64,000 bases of DNA from JAKFWF01 sp031374115 (GCA_031374115.1 JANMNO010000111.1:56180-120179), one strand, 5' to 3'. Numbered from the stretch's first letter, positions 53,666 to 63,076 are shown. Numbers and translations: made by a program. The notes: a model not told the origin generated them from the sequence alone.

Positions 53666-55192
53666 ATGAACCTGGCCACGTTGATCACCGACGTCGCGCG
53701 CCGGCAGCCGCAAGCGCCGGCAGTGACATGCGGCGGCGTGACCCGGACATACGCGCAATTCGCCGATCGCAGCTTGCGGCTCGCCGCTGGCTTGGGGAGC
53801 AGCGGGCTCGCCGACGGCGATCGCGTCATCCTGTTCATGGAGAACTGCGGCGAGTATCTGGAAGTGCTGATGGCCTGCTGGGCGGCAGGCCTTGTCACAG
53901 TGCCGGTCAACGCCAAGCTGCACCATCGCGAAGTTGCGCACATTGCGTCGGATTCTGGTGCGGCAGCGATGTTCACGACGCTGGGCGTCGCCGAGGCCGC
54001 TGCGGCTGCTGCGAGCGAGAGCGGCACGGCGCTGGTGGTGTGTGCCGGTACTGACCGCTACGAACGGATGCTGTCGGCGAAGAGCATGGAGCCGGTTGTA
54101 CGCGCCCCGTCAGATCTCGCGTGGTTGTTCTATACCAGCGGCACAACCGGCCGCCCGAAAGGCGCGATGCTGACCCATCGCAATCTGCTTTTCATGAGTC
54201 ATGCCTATCTCGCCGACATCGACCAGTTGGGGCCCCTCGACACCAAGCTGCATGCCGGTCCAATGTCGCACGCCTCAGGCCTGTACGCCCTGCCGCACCT
54301 GCTCAAGGGCGGCCACCAAGTGGTATTTGCCGGCTTCGACATCCCGCAGATCGAGGATGCCTTCCAGCGCTACGATCGCATCACTATGTTCGCCGTGCCG
54401 ACGACGTTGACGCGACTCGTGGCGGCCTGGCAGGGGCGAGAGGTGCCGCTGCAGCGCCTCAAGACCATCTACTATGGTGGCGCGCCGATGTACGTGGCCG
54501 ATCTGAAGCGGGCAATTGATCTGCTGGGGCCGCGCCTTTTTCAGCTTTTCGGGCAGGGCGAGTCGCCGATGACCATCACCGGGCTTGAACAACGGTTTCA
54601 TCGCAATCACGGCTCGGCCGACACGGCGCGGCTACTCGCATCCTGCGGCTATGCCCGTACCGGCGTCGGTGTGGCAATCGTGGGATCGGACGGTCAACCC
54701 TTGCCAGCGGGCGAGGTTGGTGAGGTAATCACGCGCAGCGATTGCGTGATGAAGGGTTACTGGCACAACCCCATGGCCAATGCAGATGCGCTTCGGGACG
54801 GCTGGCTGCACACTGGCGATCTGGGATCTATGGCGGTCGACGGCCTGCTCACGCTCACCGATCGCTCGAAGGACATGATCATCAGCGGCGGCACCAACAT
54901 CTATCCGCGCGAGATCGAGGAGGTCCTGCTCACCCATGACGATATTGTGGAGACGGCCGTCATCGGCGCTCCGGATCGCGAATGGGGCGAACATGTTGTC
55001 GCCTTTGTGGTGATGCGGCCGGGCACGACGGCGACATCGGCCGAGCTCGACCGGCTCTGCCTCGACCAGCTAGCCCGTTTCAAGCGTCCGAAACATTACC
55101 GCTTCGTCGATGCCCTGCCGAAGAGCGGGTACGGCAAGACCCTCAAGACTGAGTTGCGCAAGCTGTTGCCAGTGGAGACACCATCGTCATGA
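53666..55192 (+). CDS. Acyl-CoA synthetase (AMP-forming, class I adenylate-forming)
   Basis: 508 residues. P-loop-like LAWLFYTSGTTGRPKGAMLTH, YYGGAPM, FGQGESPMT, GWLHTGDLGSM, DRSKDMIISGGTNIYPREIEEVL, and the catalytic Lys near GYGKTLKTEL. It activates a carboxylic acid to its CoA thioester. GCGGAGGA precedes the ATG. It heads an operon with thiolase, DUF35, crotonase and a Liv-type transporter, so the acid is probably imported by that transporter. Confidence 0.92.
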   Translation: MNLATLITDVARRQPQAPAVTCGGVTRTYAQFADRSLRLAAGLGSSGLADGDRVILFMENCGEYLEVLMACWAAGLVTVPVNAKLHHREVAHIASDSGAAAMFTTLGVAEAAAAAASESGTALVVCAGTDRYERMLSAKSMEPVVRAPSDLAWLFYTSGTTGRPKGAMLTHRNLLFMSHAYLADIDQLGPLDTKLHAGPMSHASGLYALPHLLKGGHQVVFAGFDIPQIEDAFQRYDRITMFAVPTTLTRLVAAWQGREVPLQRLKTIYYGGAPMYVADLKRAIDLLGPRLFQLFGQGESPMTITGLEQRFHRNHGSADTARLLASCGYARTGVGVAIVGSDGQPLPAGEVGEVITRSDCVMKGYWHNPMANADALRDGWLHTGDLGSMAVDGLLTLTDRSKDMIISGGTNIYPREIEEVLLTHDDIVETAVIGAPDREWGEHVVAFVVMRPGTTATSAELDRLCLDQLARFKRPKHYRFVDALPKSGYGKTLKTELRKLLPVETPSS

Positions 55193-56352
55193 GGAAGGTT
55201 TATGTCGCGGGTATCGGGTCGACGACCTTCGGGCGTCACGGCGATACCGACATCGGATCGTTGGCAATTCGCGCCGCCAATGCCGCGATCATCGAGACCG
55301 GGCTCGACCGCAAGGAGATTGGGGCGCTTTATCTCGGCAACTTCGTCTCGGGGCCGCTCACCGGGCAGGAGGTGCTGGCGGGTCTCGTGGCCGATGGGCT
55401 CGGACTTTCGCAAATTCCCTGCACCAAGGTCGAAGGCGCCTGTGCGTCGGGCGGCATTGCTTTCCGGCATGCCTACCTCGCCATCGCCTCCGGCATGTGT
55501 GATGCAGCGATCGCAGTCGGCGTCGAGAAGATGACCCACGCCAGCAACGCCGACATTACCGGCGCCCTAAACTGCGCGATGGACAACCGCAGCGACGGCA
55601 TCACCGGCCTCACGTTCCCAGGTCTGTTCGGCCTGGCGTGGCAAAGACACGCCCAGCTCTACGGCACCGATCGCGCGCAGGTTTCGGCCGTCGTCAGGAA
55701 GAACAAGCGCAATGGGTTGCGCAATCCGCTGGCTCAGCTCGGCGCCGACCTCGATGACGAGACGATCGCGCAGTCGGCGCCGATCTGCGATCCGCTGCGC
55801 CTGTTCGACTGCTGCCCGGCCAGCGACGGCGCTGCGGCCGTGGTGCTGGTCAGCGAAGGGCTTCGCTCCGCGATCCAGCAGCAGGCCATCGAGATCATGG
55901 CCTCGGCGCAGACCCGCGGTAGCGCACGGATCGCTGGGCATGACGACATCTGCAGCTTCGACGCCACCGTCAAAGCCGCGAAACTGGCTTTTGCAACCAG
56001 CGGCCTCACCCCAAGGGACATCGACCTTGTCGAGTTGCACGATTGCTTCTCGATCGCCGAGATCATCGATACCGAGGATCTGGGATTGGTACCGCGCGGG
56101 CAGGGCGGCGCCTTTGCCAAGGAGGGGCGCACCGCCGTCGGCGGCGACATTCCTGTCAACGCCAGTGGCGGCCTCTTATCCAAAGGCCATCCTGTCGGCG
56201 CCACCGGCATCGGCCAGATCTACGAGAGCGTGCTGCAACTACGCGGCAAGCACACCAATCAGGTCCGCGACGCTGCCATTGCCATGACCCATAATCTCGG
56301 TGGCACCGGCGTTGCCTGCACCGTCAACATCCTGCGGCGTACCGATGCCTGA
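55189..56352 (+). CDS. SCP2-type thiolase family acetyl-CoA acyltransferase
   Basis: 387 residues; the ATG overlaps the ligase stop (ATGA). Catalytic Cys in VEGACASGGIAF; later VELHDCFSIAE and NASGGLLSKGHPVGATGIGQ carry the His and GHP motifs of the SCP-x/SCP2 thiolases. These cleave 3-ketoacyl-CoA, often with a DUF35 partner, which is encoded next. No bacterial FadA-like N-terminal features. Confidence 0.9.
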   Translation: MRKVYVAGIGSTTFGRHGDTDIGSLAIRAANAAIIETGLDRKEIGALYLGNFVSGPLTGQEVLAGLVADGLGLSQIPCTKVEGACASGGIAFRHAYLAIASGMCDAAIAVGVEKMTHASNADITGALNCAMDNRSDGITGLTFPGLFGLAWQRHAQLYGTDRAQVSAVVRKNKRNGLRNPLAQLGADLDDETIAQSAPICDPLRLFDCCPASDGAAAVVLVSEGLRSAIQQQAIEIMASAQTRGSARIAGHDDICSFDATVKAAKLAFATSGLTPRDIDLVELHDCFSIAEIIDTEDLGLVPRGQGGAFAKEGRTAVGGDIPVNASGGLLSKGHPVGATGIGQIYESVLQLRGKHTNQVRDAAIAMTHNLGGTGVACTVNILRRTDA

Positions 56353-56695
56353 TCAAAGCCCTCCTGCCGGCCTCACCGTCACCATTCTTCATTGCAACGC
56401 TTGCGGTGCGAATGATCCGGGTCCGCGCGACCTTTGTCCCGTCTGCCATTCCGCTGATCTCGTTACGCGAGATGTTGGCGGGGCGGGCACGCTTGTCGCC
56501 GCCACGCTCATCCGGCGGCCGCCCGCAAAGTTCAAGGCCGATGGCGCCTATGGCATCGCCATAGTCGAACTCGACGCCGGGGTTCGTGTGGTCGGCCGAG
56601 TCGACGACGTGCCCGGAAGCTGGCAGCCCGGAGAGCGCGTCGCTGTCATCGCCAAGCGCACGGGCTACGACGTTTTCGGAAAGGCCTCATCATGA
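56345..56695 (+). CDS. Zn-ribbon OB-fold protein (DUF35), thiolase partner
   Basis: 116 residues from ATG 56345, which overlaps the thiolase gene by eight bases. The N-terminal rubredoxin-like zinc ribbon CNACGANDPGPRDLCPVC is followed by an OB fold (AGTLVAATLIRRPPAKF, GIAIVELDAGVRVVGRV, GERVAVIAKRTGYDVF). DUF35 proteins form complexes with SCP2-type thiolases and stabilise CoA substrates. Tight overlap with the thiolase supports a complex. Confidence 0.9.
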   Translation: MPDQSPPAGLTVTILHCNACGANDPGPRDLCPVCHSADLVTRDVGGAGTLVAATLIRRPPAKFKADGAYGIAIVELDAGVRVVGRVDDVPGSWQPGERVAVIAKRTGYDVFGKASS

Positions 56696-57486
56696 GCGAT
56701 ATCGTTTGTGAGAAGTTCGGCGGCGTCTGGCTGATCACGATCGATCGCGCAGCCAAGATGAACTCGCTCGATTTCGCGGGGCATGAAGAACTGGTCGAGG
56801 TTTGGCGGAAATTCGAGGGCGACGATACCGCCCGCGTCGGCGTCATTACCGGGGCCGGCAACAAGGCGTTCTGCGCCGGCGCCGACCTCAAGACCTACAC
56901 CATGTCGTTCGCGACCCTGCCACCGCACGAATTCCGCCAGAAATGGGTCGATGGCGTCGGGCTCGGTGGCATCACGCGCGGCATGGAACTCGATAAACCG
57001 CTGATCGCGGCAGTGAACGGCTTCGCCATCTCCGGCGGCCTTGAGATTGCTCTTGCCTGCGACCTGCGCTTCTGTTCGGCCAATGCCGAGTTCGCGCTGC
57101 AGGACTCGAAGTGGGGCTTCCACGCCTGCGATGGCGGATTGGTCCGCCTGCCCATGATTGTCGGACACGGCAATGCGATGGAGATGATCCTGTCGGGCGA
57201 CCGCATCGATGCCGCCCACGCGCACCGCATTGGCCTCGTCAACCGGGTGTGGTCGCAATCCGAGCTACTGCCGAAGGCGCTCGACTATGCGCAGATGCTG
57301 GCCAAGCGCGCGCCGCTCGCGCATCGCTTCGCCAAGGCGACGATGCGGCGCATGGTCGGCATGCCACTCACGGAGGCGCTGAAGACTGAGGTACGCTCGT
57401 TCTACGATCTCGGCCGCTCGGAAGATCTCGAGGAAGGGACGCGGTCGTTCGCTGAGCGGCGCGACGCAAATTTCAAGGCCAAGTGA
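56692..57486 (+). CDS. Enoyl-CoA hydratase/isomerase family protein (crotonase)
   Basis: 264 residues, ATGA overlap with DUF35. FCAGADLKTY forms one oxyanion-hole half, SGGLEIALACD the other with the first catalytic Glu. The place of the second catalytic Glu (LPEIxLG in classical hydratases) reads ALQDSKWG, so an Asp is there. The enzyme may be a hydratase, isomerase or hydrolase of the same fold. The neighbouring ligase and thiolase suggest beta-oxidation-like chemistry on a CoA ester. Confidence 0.88.
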   Translation: MSDIVCEKFGGVWLITIDRAAKMNSLDFAGHEELVEVWRKFEGDDTARVGVITGAGNKAFCAGADLKTYTMSFATLPPHEFRQKWVDGVGLGGITRGMELDKPLIAAVNGFAISGGLEIALACDLRFCSANAEFALQDSKWGFHACDGGLVRLPMIVGHGNAMEMILSGDRIDAAHAHRIGLVNRVWSQSELLPKALDYAQMLAKRAPLAHRFAKATMRRMVGMPLTEALKTEVRSFYDLGRSEDLEEGTRSFAERRDANFKAK

Positions 57487-57543
57487 CACTGGCCGGCGAA
57501 CAACAACACCAGAACAATCAGACAAACCGGGAGGACTACACAG

Positions 57544-58677
57544 ATGAAGAAAATCACGACAGCCATGGCATCGATAGCAGCTTCGATTGCGCTCGCCGGT
57601 GCCACATGGGCCGCCGACGTCAAGGTCGGGGTCGTGATGGGCCTTTCCGGCCCGCCGGCCATCGTCGACTTCGGCGAAAGCTACCTGCAGGGCATGAAGC
57701 TCGCACTGAAGGATTACACCGCTGCCGGCGGCAAACACAAAATTGAGTTCGTGATCTACGACGACGAGGCCAATCCGCAAAAGGCCGTTTCGCTGGTGCA
57801 GCGGTTGATGCAGGCCGACAAGGTACCGGTGATCATCGGTACGGTGTCGAGCGGCAACGTCCTCGCCTTCGCGCCGATTATCCAGAAGGCCGGTGTGCCG
57901 CTGGTGGCGGGCCCGGCGATCGCGTCCAACATCACCACCCAGTTCATCGAGGAGAAGCCAAGCTTCATCTTCCGTTGTTCGATGGTCGAGAAGTTCCAGA
58001 TCGAGGGCATGCTCGACTGGGGTGTTAAGACGTTCAAGAAGATCGGCCTCGTCCATTCGACGACGGGTTATGGCAACTTCGCCGCCAAGGAAATCGCCGA
58101 AGGCCTCAAGACCCGTAATGCGACGCTCGTCGCCACCGAGGCGGTCGCGCCCAACGTCTCCGACCTGACGCCACAGATGTTGAAGATGAAGGAGGCCGGT
58201 GCCGAACTTGTTCTCAATTTTCATGAATCCTTCGAGCTTGCCTTCCGGCCGATGTCGAAAATCGACTACAGGCCTGTGATCGCCGGCAATTGGGGGCTGT
58301 CATCCCTGAAGGTTCGCGACATTGTCGGCACCAAGGAAATCGAGGGCACGGTGATGGGCCAAGCGCTCGACCTGTCGCTAGATGGACCCAAGCAATTCGT
58401 CGCGCGCATGGAAAAGGAATACGGCAAGGACTTCCGCTGGCCGGTGCTGTCGGCCCTTGGCTACGACGCCGCCCAGGTCACCTTCAAGGCGCTCGACACC
58501 GCGAAGTCACTCGATCCAGAAGCGGTGCGCGATGCCCTCGAAGCCGTTGACGGCATCAAAGCGATCTCTGCGACGCCAGCCAAGCCCTTCGGTCCCAAGG
58601 ACCATGAGTGCCTCGATCGTGAGCACGTCTTCCTCGGCGTTTGGAAGGACGGTGCCGTCGTCCGGCTGAAATATTGA
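57544..58677 (+). CDS. Branched-chain-type ABC transporter substrate-binding protein (LivK-like)
   Basis: 377 residues with a Sec signal peptide (AMASIAASIALAGATWA) and GGGAGG before the ATG. Type I periplasmic-binding fold: VKVGVVMGLSGPPAIVDFGESYLQGMKLAL, EFVIYDDEANPQKAVSLVQRL, VIIGTVSSGNVLAFAPIIQKAGVPL. In operons with CoA ligases such proteins bind aromatic or alicyclic acids as often as amino acids. It lies 57 bases after the crotonase gene. Confidence 0.9.
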   Translation: MKKITTAMASIAASIALAGATWAADVKVGVVMGLSGPPAIVDFGESYLQGMKLALKDYTAAGGKHKIEFVIYDDEANPQKAVSLVQRLMQADKVPVIIGTVSSGNVLAFAPIIQKAGVPLVAGPAIASNITTQFIEEKPSFIFRCSMVEKFQIEGMLDWGVKTFKKIGLVHSTTGYGNFAAKEIAEGLKTRNATLVATEAVAPNVSDLTPQMLKMKEAGAELVLNFHESFELAFRPMSKIDYRPVIAGNWGLSSLKVRDIVGTKEIEGTVMGQALDLSLDGPKQFVARMEKEYGKDFRWPVLSALGYDAAQVTFKALDTAKSLDPEAVRDALEAVDGIKAISATPAKPFGPKDHECLDREHVFLGVWKDGAVVRLKY

Positions 58678-58714
58678 TCTGCCCGCAGCACCCTAGCGCC
58701 TTCGCGGAGCAATA

Positions 58715-59614
58715 ATGTCGGCGGCAAACTTCGTGCAGCTCTTCCTGAGCGGCTTGACGATGGGGGCACTCTACGCCCTCACCGCCAAGGGCTTGTTCAT
58801 TGCCCACCTCGCGACCGGCCGAATGAACTTCGGCCAGGGCGAGTTCCTGATGATCGCCGCCTACCTCAGTATGGCGCTTCTGCTGGCCGGCATGCCGTTG
58901 ATCCTCGCCGCCCTCGTCGTGATTGCGATTCTGGCGCTGATGGGATGGGGCCTCGAGCGGATTGCATTGCGGCCGCTCGACCGATTGAAGTCACTCGCCG
59001 GCGGCCAGTATTCCTGGGTGCTGACCACGATGGGCGTGGCGCTGATCGTCCAGAACGTGGCGACGCTGGTGTGGGGCAAGTCCTCGCAGTATTCGCCGCC
59101 GCTGTTCTCGGCATCGCGCGATAATGTCGTGAAGATCTTTGGGGTCGGCGTGTTCGTCGAGGAACTGCTGGTGATTGCCGCCGCATTCATCGTGGTCGGG
59201 CTATTCTACGTGTTCCTGTTCCGCACCCGGCATGGGCGCGCGGTCAATGCGATCGCATTCAATCCCGATGCCGCAGCCCTGCTCGGCATCGACGTGAAGC
59301 GCACGGTAGTCATGGTGTTCGTGCTGGCCTCGGTGCTGGCGGCGATCTCGGGCATCCTGGTGGGGCCGATCGTGACGGTGCAGCCGCACATGGGACTGGT
59401 GTTCACCGTCAAGGCGCTGGCTGTGGCGTCATTCGGCGGCTTTGCCAATCCGTTCGGCGTGCTGGCCGGCGCAATCATCTTCGGCGTGGCGGAAAGCTTC
59501 TCCAACTATTTCAATTCGGCCTTTGGCGACCTCTATCCACTGCTGATCGTGCTGATCCTGCTGGTGGTCAAGCCGAGCGGCCTGTTCGGGGAGGCGAAGG
59601 CCGATGTCCGCTGA
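58715..59614 (+). CDS. livH: Branched-chain-type ABC transporter permease LivH-like
   Basis: 299 residues, eight or so membrane helices; start ATG 58715 with GGAG upstream. LivH features: FVQLFLSGLTMGALYALTAKGLFI, ATGRMNFGQGEFLMIAAYL, GRAVNAIAFNPDAAALLGIDVKRTV (EAA-like loop), VKALAVASFGGFANPFGVLAGAIIFG. It overlaps the following LivM-LivG gene by 11 bases. Confidence 0.93.
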   Translation: MSAANFVQLFLSGLTMGALYALTAKGLFIAHLATGRMNFGQGEFLMIAAYLSMALLLAGMPLILAALVVIAILALMGWGLERIALRPLDRLKSLAGGQYSWVLTTMGVALIVQNVATLVWGKSSQYSPPLFSASRDNVVKIFGVGVFVEELLVIAAAFIVVGLFYVFLFRTRHGRAVNAIAFNPDAAALLGIDVKRTVVMVFVLASVLAAISGILVGPIVTVQPHMGLVFTVKALAVASFGGFANPFGVLAGAIIFGVAESFSNYFNSAFGDLYPLLIVLILLVVKPSGLFGEAKADVR

Positions 59615-61439
59615 AACGCCTCAGCTGCCGCATCGACGCCCTTATGTGCGGCTGTCGCTCTATGCGCTGGCGGCGCTGGCGATCTGGCTGTTCCCGCTGG
59701 TCGTCACAAACAAGTTCTACATCCATCTGGCGCAGACGCTCTGCTATACGACGGTTGCGGTGATCGGCCTCAATATCCTGCTCGGGCTTTCGGGCCAGAT
59801 GTCGCTCGGCCAAGCAGGGTTCTACGCCGCCGGCGCCTACGGCTCGGCGCTGCTGTCGGCGAAGCTCGGCTGGCCGCTCGCCTTGGCGATGGCGTCCGGC
59901 GTCGTGATCGCCGGGGCTCTGGGTGTCGCCGTCGGGTTGGTGGCGCTGCGCACGCGCGGCATTTATCTCACTATGGCAACGCTGGCATTCGGTTTCATCG
60001 CCGAGATCACCGTGCAGCGCTGGACCGATCTCACCGGCGGCACCATGGGCGTGCTCGGCATCCCGAGCCTGGACTTCGGCTCGCGCAAGATGGGGCCAGC
60101 GTATTTCCTTTGGATCGCCGGGGCCGTTTATCTCGGGGTGCAGATCCTCAGCGACTACGTGTTCGCCTCGCGCTACTACCGCATCCTGCTGGCGATCAAG
60201 GAAAACGAGAGCGCGGCGCGCACCGCCGGCTTCAACGTGCCGGTGTGGCGCACGGCCGTGTTCGCGCTCAGTGCTGTCGCCGCCGGCATCGCCGGTGTGT
60301 TCTTCACCCACCAGAGCGCCTACATCAACAGTGACGCCTTCACGCTCAACCTGACGCTGAACATGCTGGTCGCCACCGTGATCGGTGGTCTCGGCGCGTC
60401 CTACGGGCCGTTGCTCGGCACCATCATCACGCTGTCGATCGCCGAGGTCATCGCCTCGCTCTATGATGTGTCGCTGCTCGTCTACGGCACCATCCTGCTC
60501 GTGGTGCTGTTGCTGTTTCCCGAAGGCGCGATCGGCATTCTGCGCCGGATCGCGATCATGCTTGGATGGCGCAAGCCCGTGGCTGCGACGGCGGCGATTG
60601 CCCAAGGCGCACCTCCCATCACCGTTGCACCGCGGTCGCGGCCGCCCGGCGAACCCGCTCTCGAAATCGTCGGGCTTTCGAAAAGCTACGCCGGCGTGAA
60701 GGCCTTGCGCGATGTGAGCATCAGTGTCCAGTCAGGTACGGTGCATGCTCTGATCGGACCGAACGGCGCCGGCAAGTCGACACTGATCAACTGCGTCTCG
60801 GGGCTCTACGGCGCCGATGCGGGCACGGTGACAATGGCCGGCCGCGATGTGACGGCGGAACCTGCACACGTTCGCGCCCGTCTCGGTATGGCGCGCACGT
60901 TCCAAAACCTCCAGTTGGTGCCGAGCCTGACCGTCATCGAGAACGTCATGCTTGGCGTCAGAACACAGCGTGCCTGGCCGCATGATTTCGTGGCCTGGCT
61001 GCTGTCACCTGATTTCGACGGCGCGACGCGGCGGCGGGCTCTTGATCTACTCGCGGCCTTCAATCTCGCCCACCTCGCCGATGCACGCCCCGAGGACTTG
61101 CCCTATGGCCATCGCAAGCTCGCGGAGCTCGCCCGCGCCATGGCGGAGGAACCGCGCGTGATGCTGCTGGATGAGCCGATTGCTGGCCTCAACGACGCCG
61201 AGGCCCGCGAGATCGCCGCCGTGATCGTTCGCATCCGCGACGCCGGCACCACAATTCTACTGGTCGAACACAACATGGACTTCGTCATGCGGCTGTCGGA
61301 TCAGGTCAGCGTTCTCGACTATGGCGCGAAGATCGCCGAGGGCACACCGGCCGAAGTGCAGCGCGATCCTCGCGTGATCGCGGCTTACCTGGGAACGGCC
61401 GCCGATACGGTGGGTGCGGCCGAAGAGGCCGCCCCATGA
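59604..61439 (+). CDS. LivM permease fused to LivG ATPase
   Basis: 611 residues. The N-terminal half (about 1-330) is LivM: LGLSGQMSLGQAGFYAAGAYG, LRTRGIYLTMATLAFGFIAE, KENESAARTAGFNVPVWRT, ATVIGGLGASYGPLLGT. A linker rich in Ala/Pro (about 330-350) leads to LivG (about 352-600): Walker A GPNGAGKSTLIN, signature LPYGHRKLAELARAM, Walker B VMLLDEPIAGLND, H-loop LLVEHNMDFV. No frameshift or internal stop separates the two, so it is a true fusion. LivF follows with ATGA overlap. Confidence 0.94.
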   Translation: MSAETPQLPHRRPYVRLSLYALAALAIWLFPLVVTNKFYIHLAQTLCYTTVAVIGLNILLGLSGQMSLGQAGFYAAGAYGSALLSAKLGWPLALAMASGVVIAGALGVAVGLVALRTRGIYLTMATLAFGFIAEITVQRWTDLTGGTMGVLGIPSLDFGSRKMGPAYFLWIAGAVYLGVQILSDYVFASRYYRILLAIKENESAARTAGFNVPVWRTAVFALSAVAAGIAGVFFTHQSAYINSDAFTLNLTLNMLVATVIGGLGASYGPLLGTIITLSIAEVIASLYDVSLLVYGTILLVVLLLFPEGAIGILRRIAIMLGWRKPVAATAAIAQGAPPITVAPRSRPPGEPALEIVGLSKSYAGVKALRDVSISVQSGTVHALIGPNGAGKSTLINCVSGLYGADAGTVTMAGRDVTAEPAHVRARLGMARTFQNLQLVPSLTVIENVMLGVRTQRAWPHDFVAWLLSPDFDGATRRRALDLLAAFNLAHLADARPEDLPYGHRKLAELARAMAEEPRVMLLDEPIAGLNDAEAREIAAVIVRIRDAGTTILLVEHNMDFVMRLSDQVSVLDYGAKIAEGTPAEVQRDPRVIAAYLGTAADTVGAAEEAAP

Positions 61440-62140
61440 TCGAGCTCTCGAAAGTGTCCTCCGGCATCGGCCGCATTGGCATTCTCCGCGACGTCGACCT
61501 CGTGGTAGCGCCCCGCGAGCTCGTTGTGGTGCTTGGTGCCAATGGGGCCGGCAAGACAACCTTGCTGCGAACAATCTCCGGACAGGTCGAAGTTCGCGGT
61601 GGCGATATCCGCTTCGACGGGCAGTCCGTCACGGGTGCCGCACCGCACCTCCTGGCGCGCTCCGGTCTCGTGCATGTGCCGCAAGGGCGGCAGATCATTC
61701 CGTCCCTGACCGTCGAAGAGAACCTGCTGATCGGCGCTCAGCATCTCGACGGTGTCAGCCGCGACGAACTGGACCGACGCCTCGACGCGGAATTCTCGCG
61801 CTTCCCGGTTCTGAAGGAGCGCCGCGACGTTCCTGGCGGATCTCTGTCAGGCGGCGAGCAGCAGATGCTGGCCGTTTCCCGTGGGCTGATGATGGCACCG
61901 AAGTTGCTGATGCTGGACGAACCCTCTCTGGGGCTGGCGCCACAAGCACTGCAGCGCATTCTCTCTGCGCTTGCCGAACTCGCGAAGACCGGCATCGCCG
62001 TGCTGATGGTCGAGCAGAAGACCGCTGGCCTGCAGATTGCTGATCGCGCCTACGTGCTGAAGAATGGTGCCATTGTCCACCACGCTCCGGCTGCTCAATT
62101 GGGTAGCGACCCGGATTTGTTCCGCCATTACATGAACTGA
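61436..62140 (+). CDS. livF: Branched-chain-type ABC transporter ATPase LivF-like
   Basis: 234 residues, overlapping the LivM-LivG stop by four bases. Walker A GANGAGKTTLLRTISG, VHVPQGRQIIPSLTVEENL, signature LSGGEQQMLAVSRGLM, Walker B LLMLDEPSLGLAP, H-loop MVEQKTAGL, all typical LivF. It completes the transporter (LivK, H, M-G, F). The convergent SDR gene ends 12 bases away. Confidence 0.95.
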   Translation: MIELSKVSSGIGRIGILRDVDLVVAPRELVVVLGANGAGKTTLLRTISGQVEVRGGDIRFDGQSVTGAAPHLLARSGLVHVPQGRQIIPSLTVEENLLIGAQHLDGVSRDELDRRLDAEFSRFPVLKERRDVPGGSLSGGEQQMLAVSRGLMMAPKLLMLDEPSLGLAPQALQRILSALAELAKTGIAVLMVEQKTAGLQIADRAYVLKNGAIVHHAPAAQLGSDPDLFRHYMN

Positions 62141-62152
62141 GGATCCGGTTGG

Positions 62153-62932
62153 TTATTGTGCGGTCCATCCGCCGTCTACCAGCAGGTGGGCGCCGGTGAC
62201 CATCGCAGCAGCTGGCGAGGCGAGGTAGACGACCGCGGCGGCAATGTCCGCTATGCCGGCGAGCGATCCCAGCGGGATGCGGGACTCGAAATACGAGCGC
62301 TTTTCGGGCGTATCGATGATGCGACGCGAGAGCGGTGTGTCAACCAGGGTCGGCCCGACGCTGTTGACGCGAATGTGCTGCGGCGCCAATTCGATCGCCA
62401 GCGCCTTCGTCAGACCTTCAACCGCGTGCTTCGACATGCAGTAGACGGTGCGGTTTGCAGCGCCGACGTGCCCCATCTGCGAGGAAATGTTGACGATCGC
62501 GCCGCCTTTGCCGCGCCGCGCGGGATCTTCCAGCATCTTGCGCACTGCCGCCTGGGATACGACGTAGGTCGCGGTGACATTGAGGTTCACCGTAGCGTCG
62601 AGGCTTGCATCCTGGACTTCGAGAAACGGCTCCGGAATGCTGATGCCGGCGTTGTTGACGAGGATATCGAGCCGTGACAGCCCCGCGATTACGGCTCGGA
62701 CCGACGCACGATCAGTAATGTCGCAGGTCCTGATGACGGCCTCGCGACCGTGCGCGCGCACTGCGGCCGCGGTCTCATCCAGCGGCGCTCGCGTGCGGCC
62801 GACCAGCACGATATTTGCGCCGGCCTCCGCCAGGCCGGTGGCAATACCGGCGCCGAGCCCCGCACCAGCGCCCGTGACCATCGCGCATCGGCCATCGAGG
62901 TTAAATCTCGACAGAACTGAAGATTGCATCGT
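62153..62932 (-). CDS. Short-chain dehydrogenase/reductase
   Basis: 259 residues from ATG 62932 (AAGGGGCG upstream). Cofactor site VTGAGAGLGAGIATG, VNNAGISIPE, the Ser in VNISSQMG, YCMSKHA active site (Tyr-x3-Lys) and VTGAHLLVDGGWTAQ end. It may work with the adjacent CoA module, for instance as a 3-hydroxyacyl-CoA or keto dehydrogenase, but it is on the other strand. A divergent RpiR-type regulator is upstream. Confidence 0.87.
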   Translation of the reverse strand, partial: TMQSSVLSRFNLDGRCAMVTGAGAGLGAGIATGLAEAGANIVLVGRTRAPLDETAAAVRAHGREAVIRTCDITDRASVRAVIAGLSRLDILVNNAGISIPEPFLEVQDASLDATVNLNVTATYVVSQAAVRKMLEDPARRGKGGAIVNISSQMGHVGAANRTVYCMSKHAVEGLTKALAIELAPQHIRVNSVGPTLVDTPLSRRIIDTPEKRSYFESRIPLGSLAGIADIAAAVVYLASPAAAMVTGAHLLVDGGWTAQ

Positions 62933-63040
62933 TCGCGCCCCTTGATTTACGGTCGACAGCATAGCGTGAGGCCTACCGGTTACCAGCCATCGCGTTGATG
63001 CCCGAGCGATTGCCGATCATTGCATCCAAGATCTCGAACA

Positions 63041-63076
63041 GTGACGTCAATGCACAATGCTTCAATGACACGTCAC
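63041..63076. promoter_or_regulatory. Inverted repeat in the SDR/RpiR divergent region
   Basis: GTGACGT (63041-63047) and ACGTCAC (63070-63076) are perfect 7-base arms with a 22-base spacer that contains TGCACAATGC. It lies between two divergent genes, one of them a regulator, so it could be an operator. Evidence is positional only. Confidence 0.3.

Noticed and set aside
59568..60605. 345-codon minus-strand open frame opposite livM-livG
   Set aside because: Its composition (Arg, His, Gln, Asp rich) is typical of antisense translation of a high-GC gene; no homology seen.
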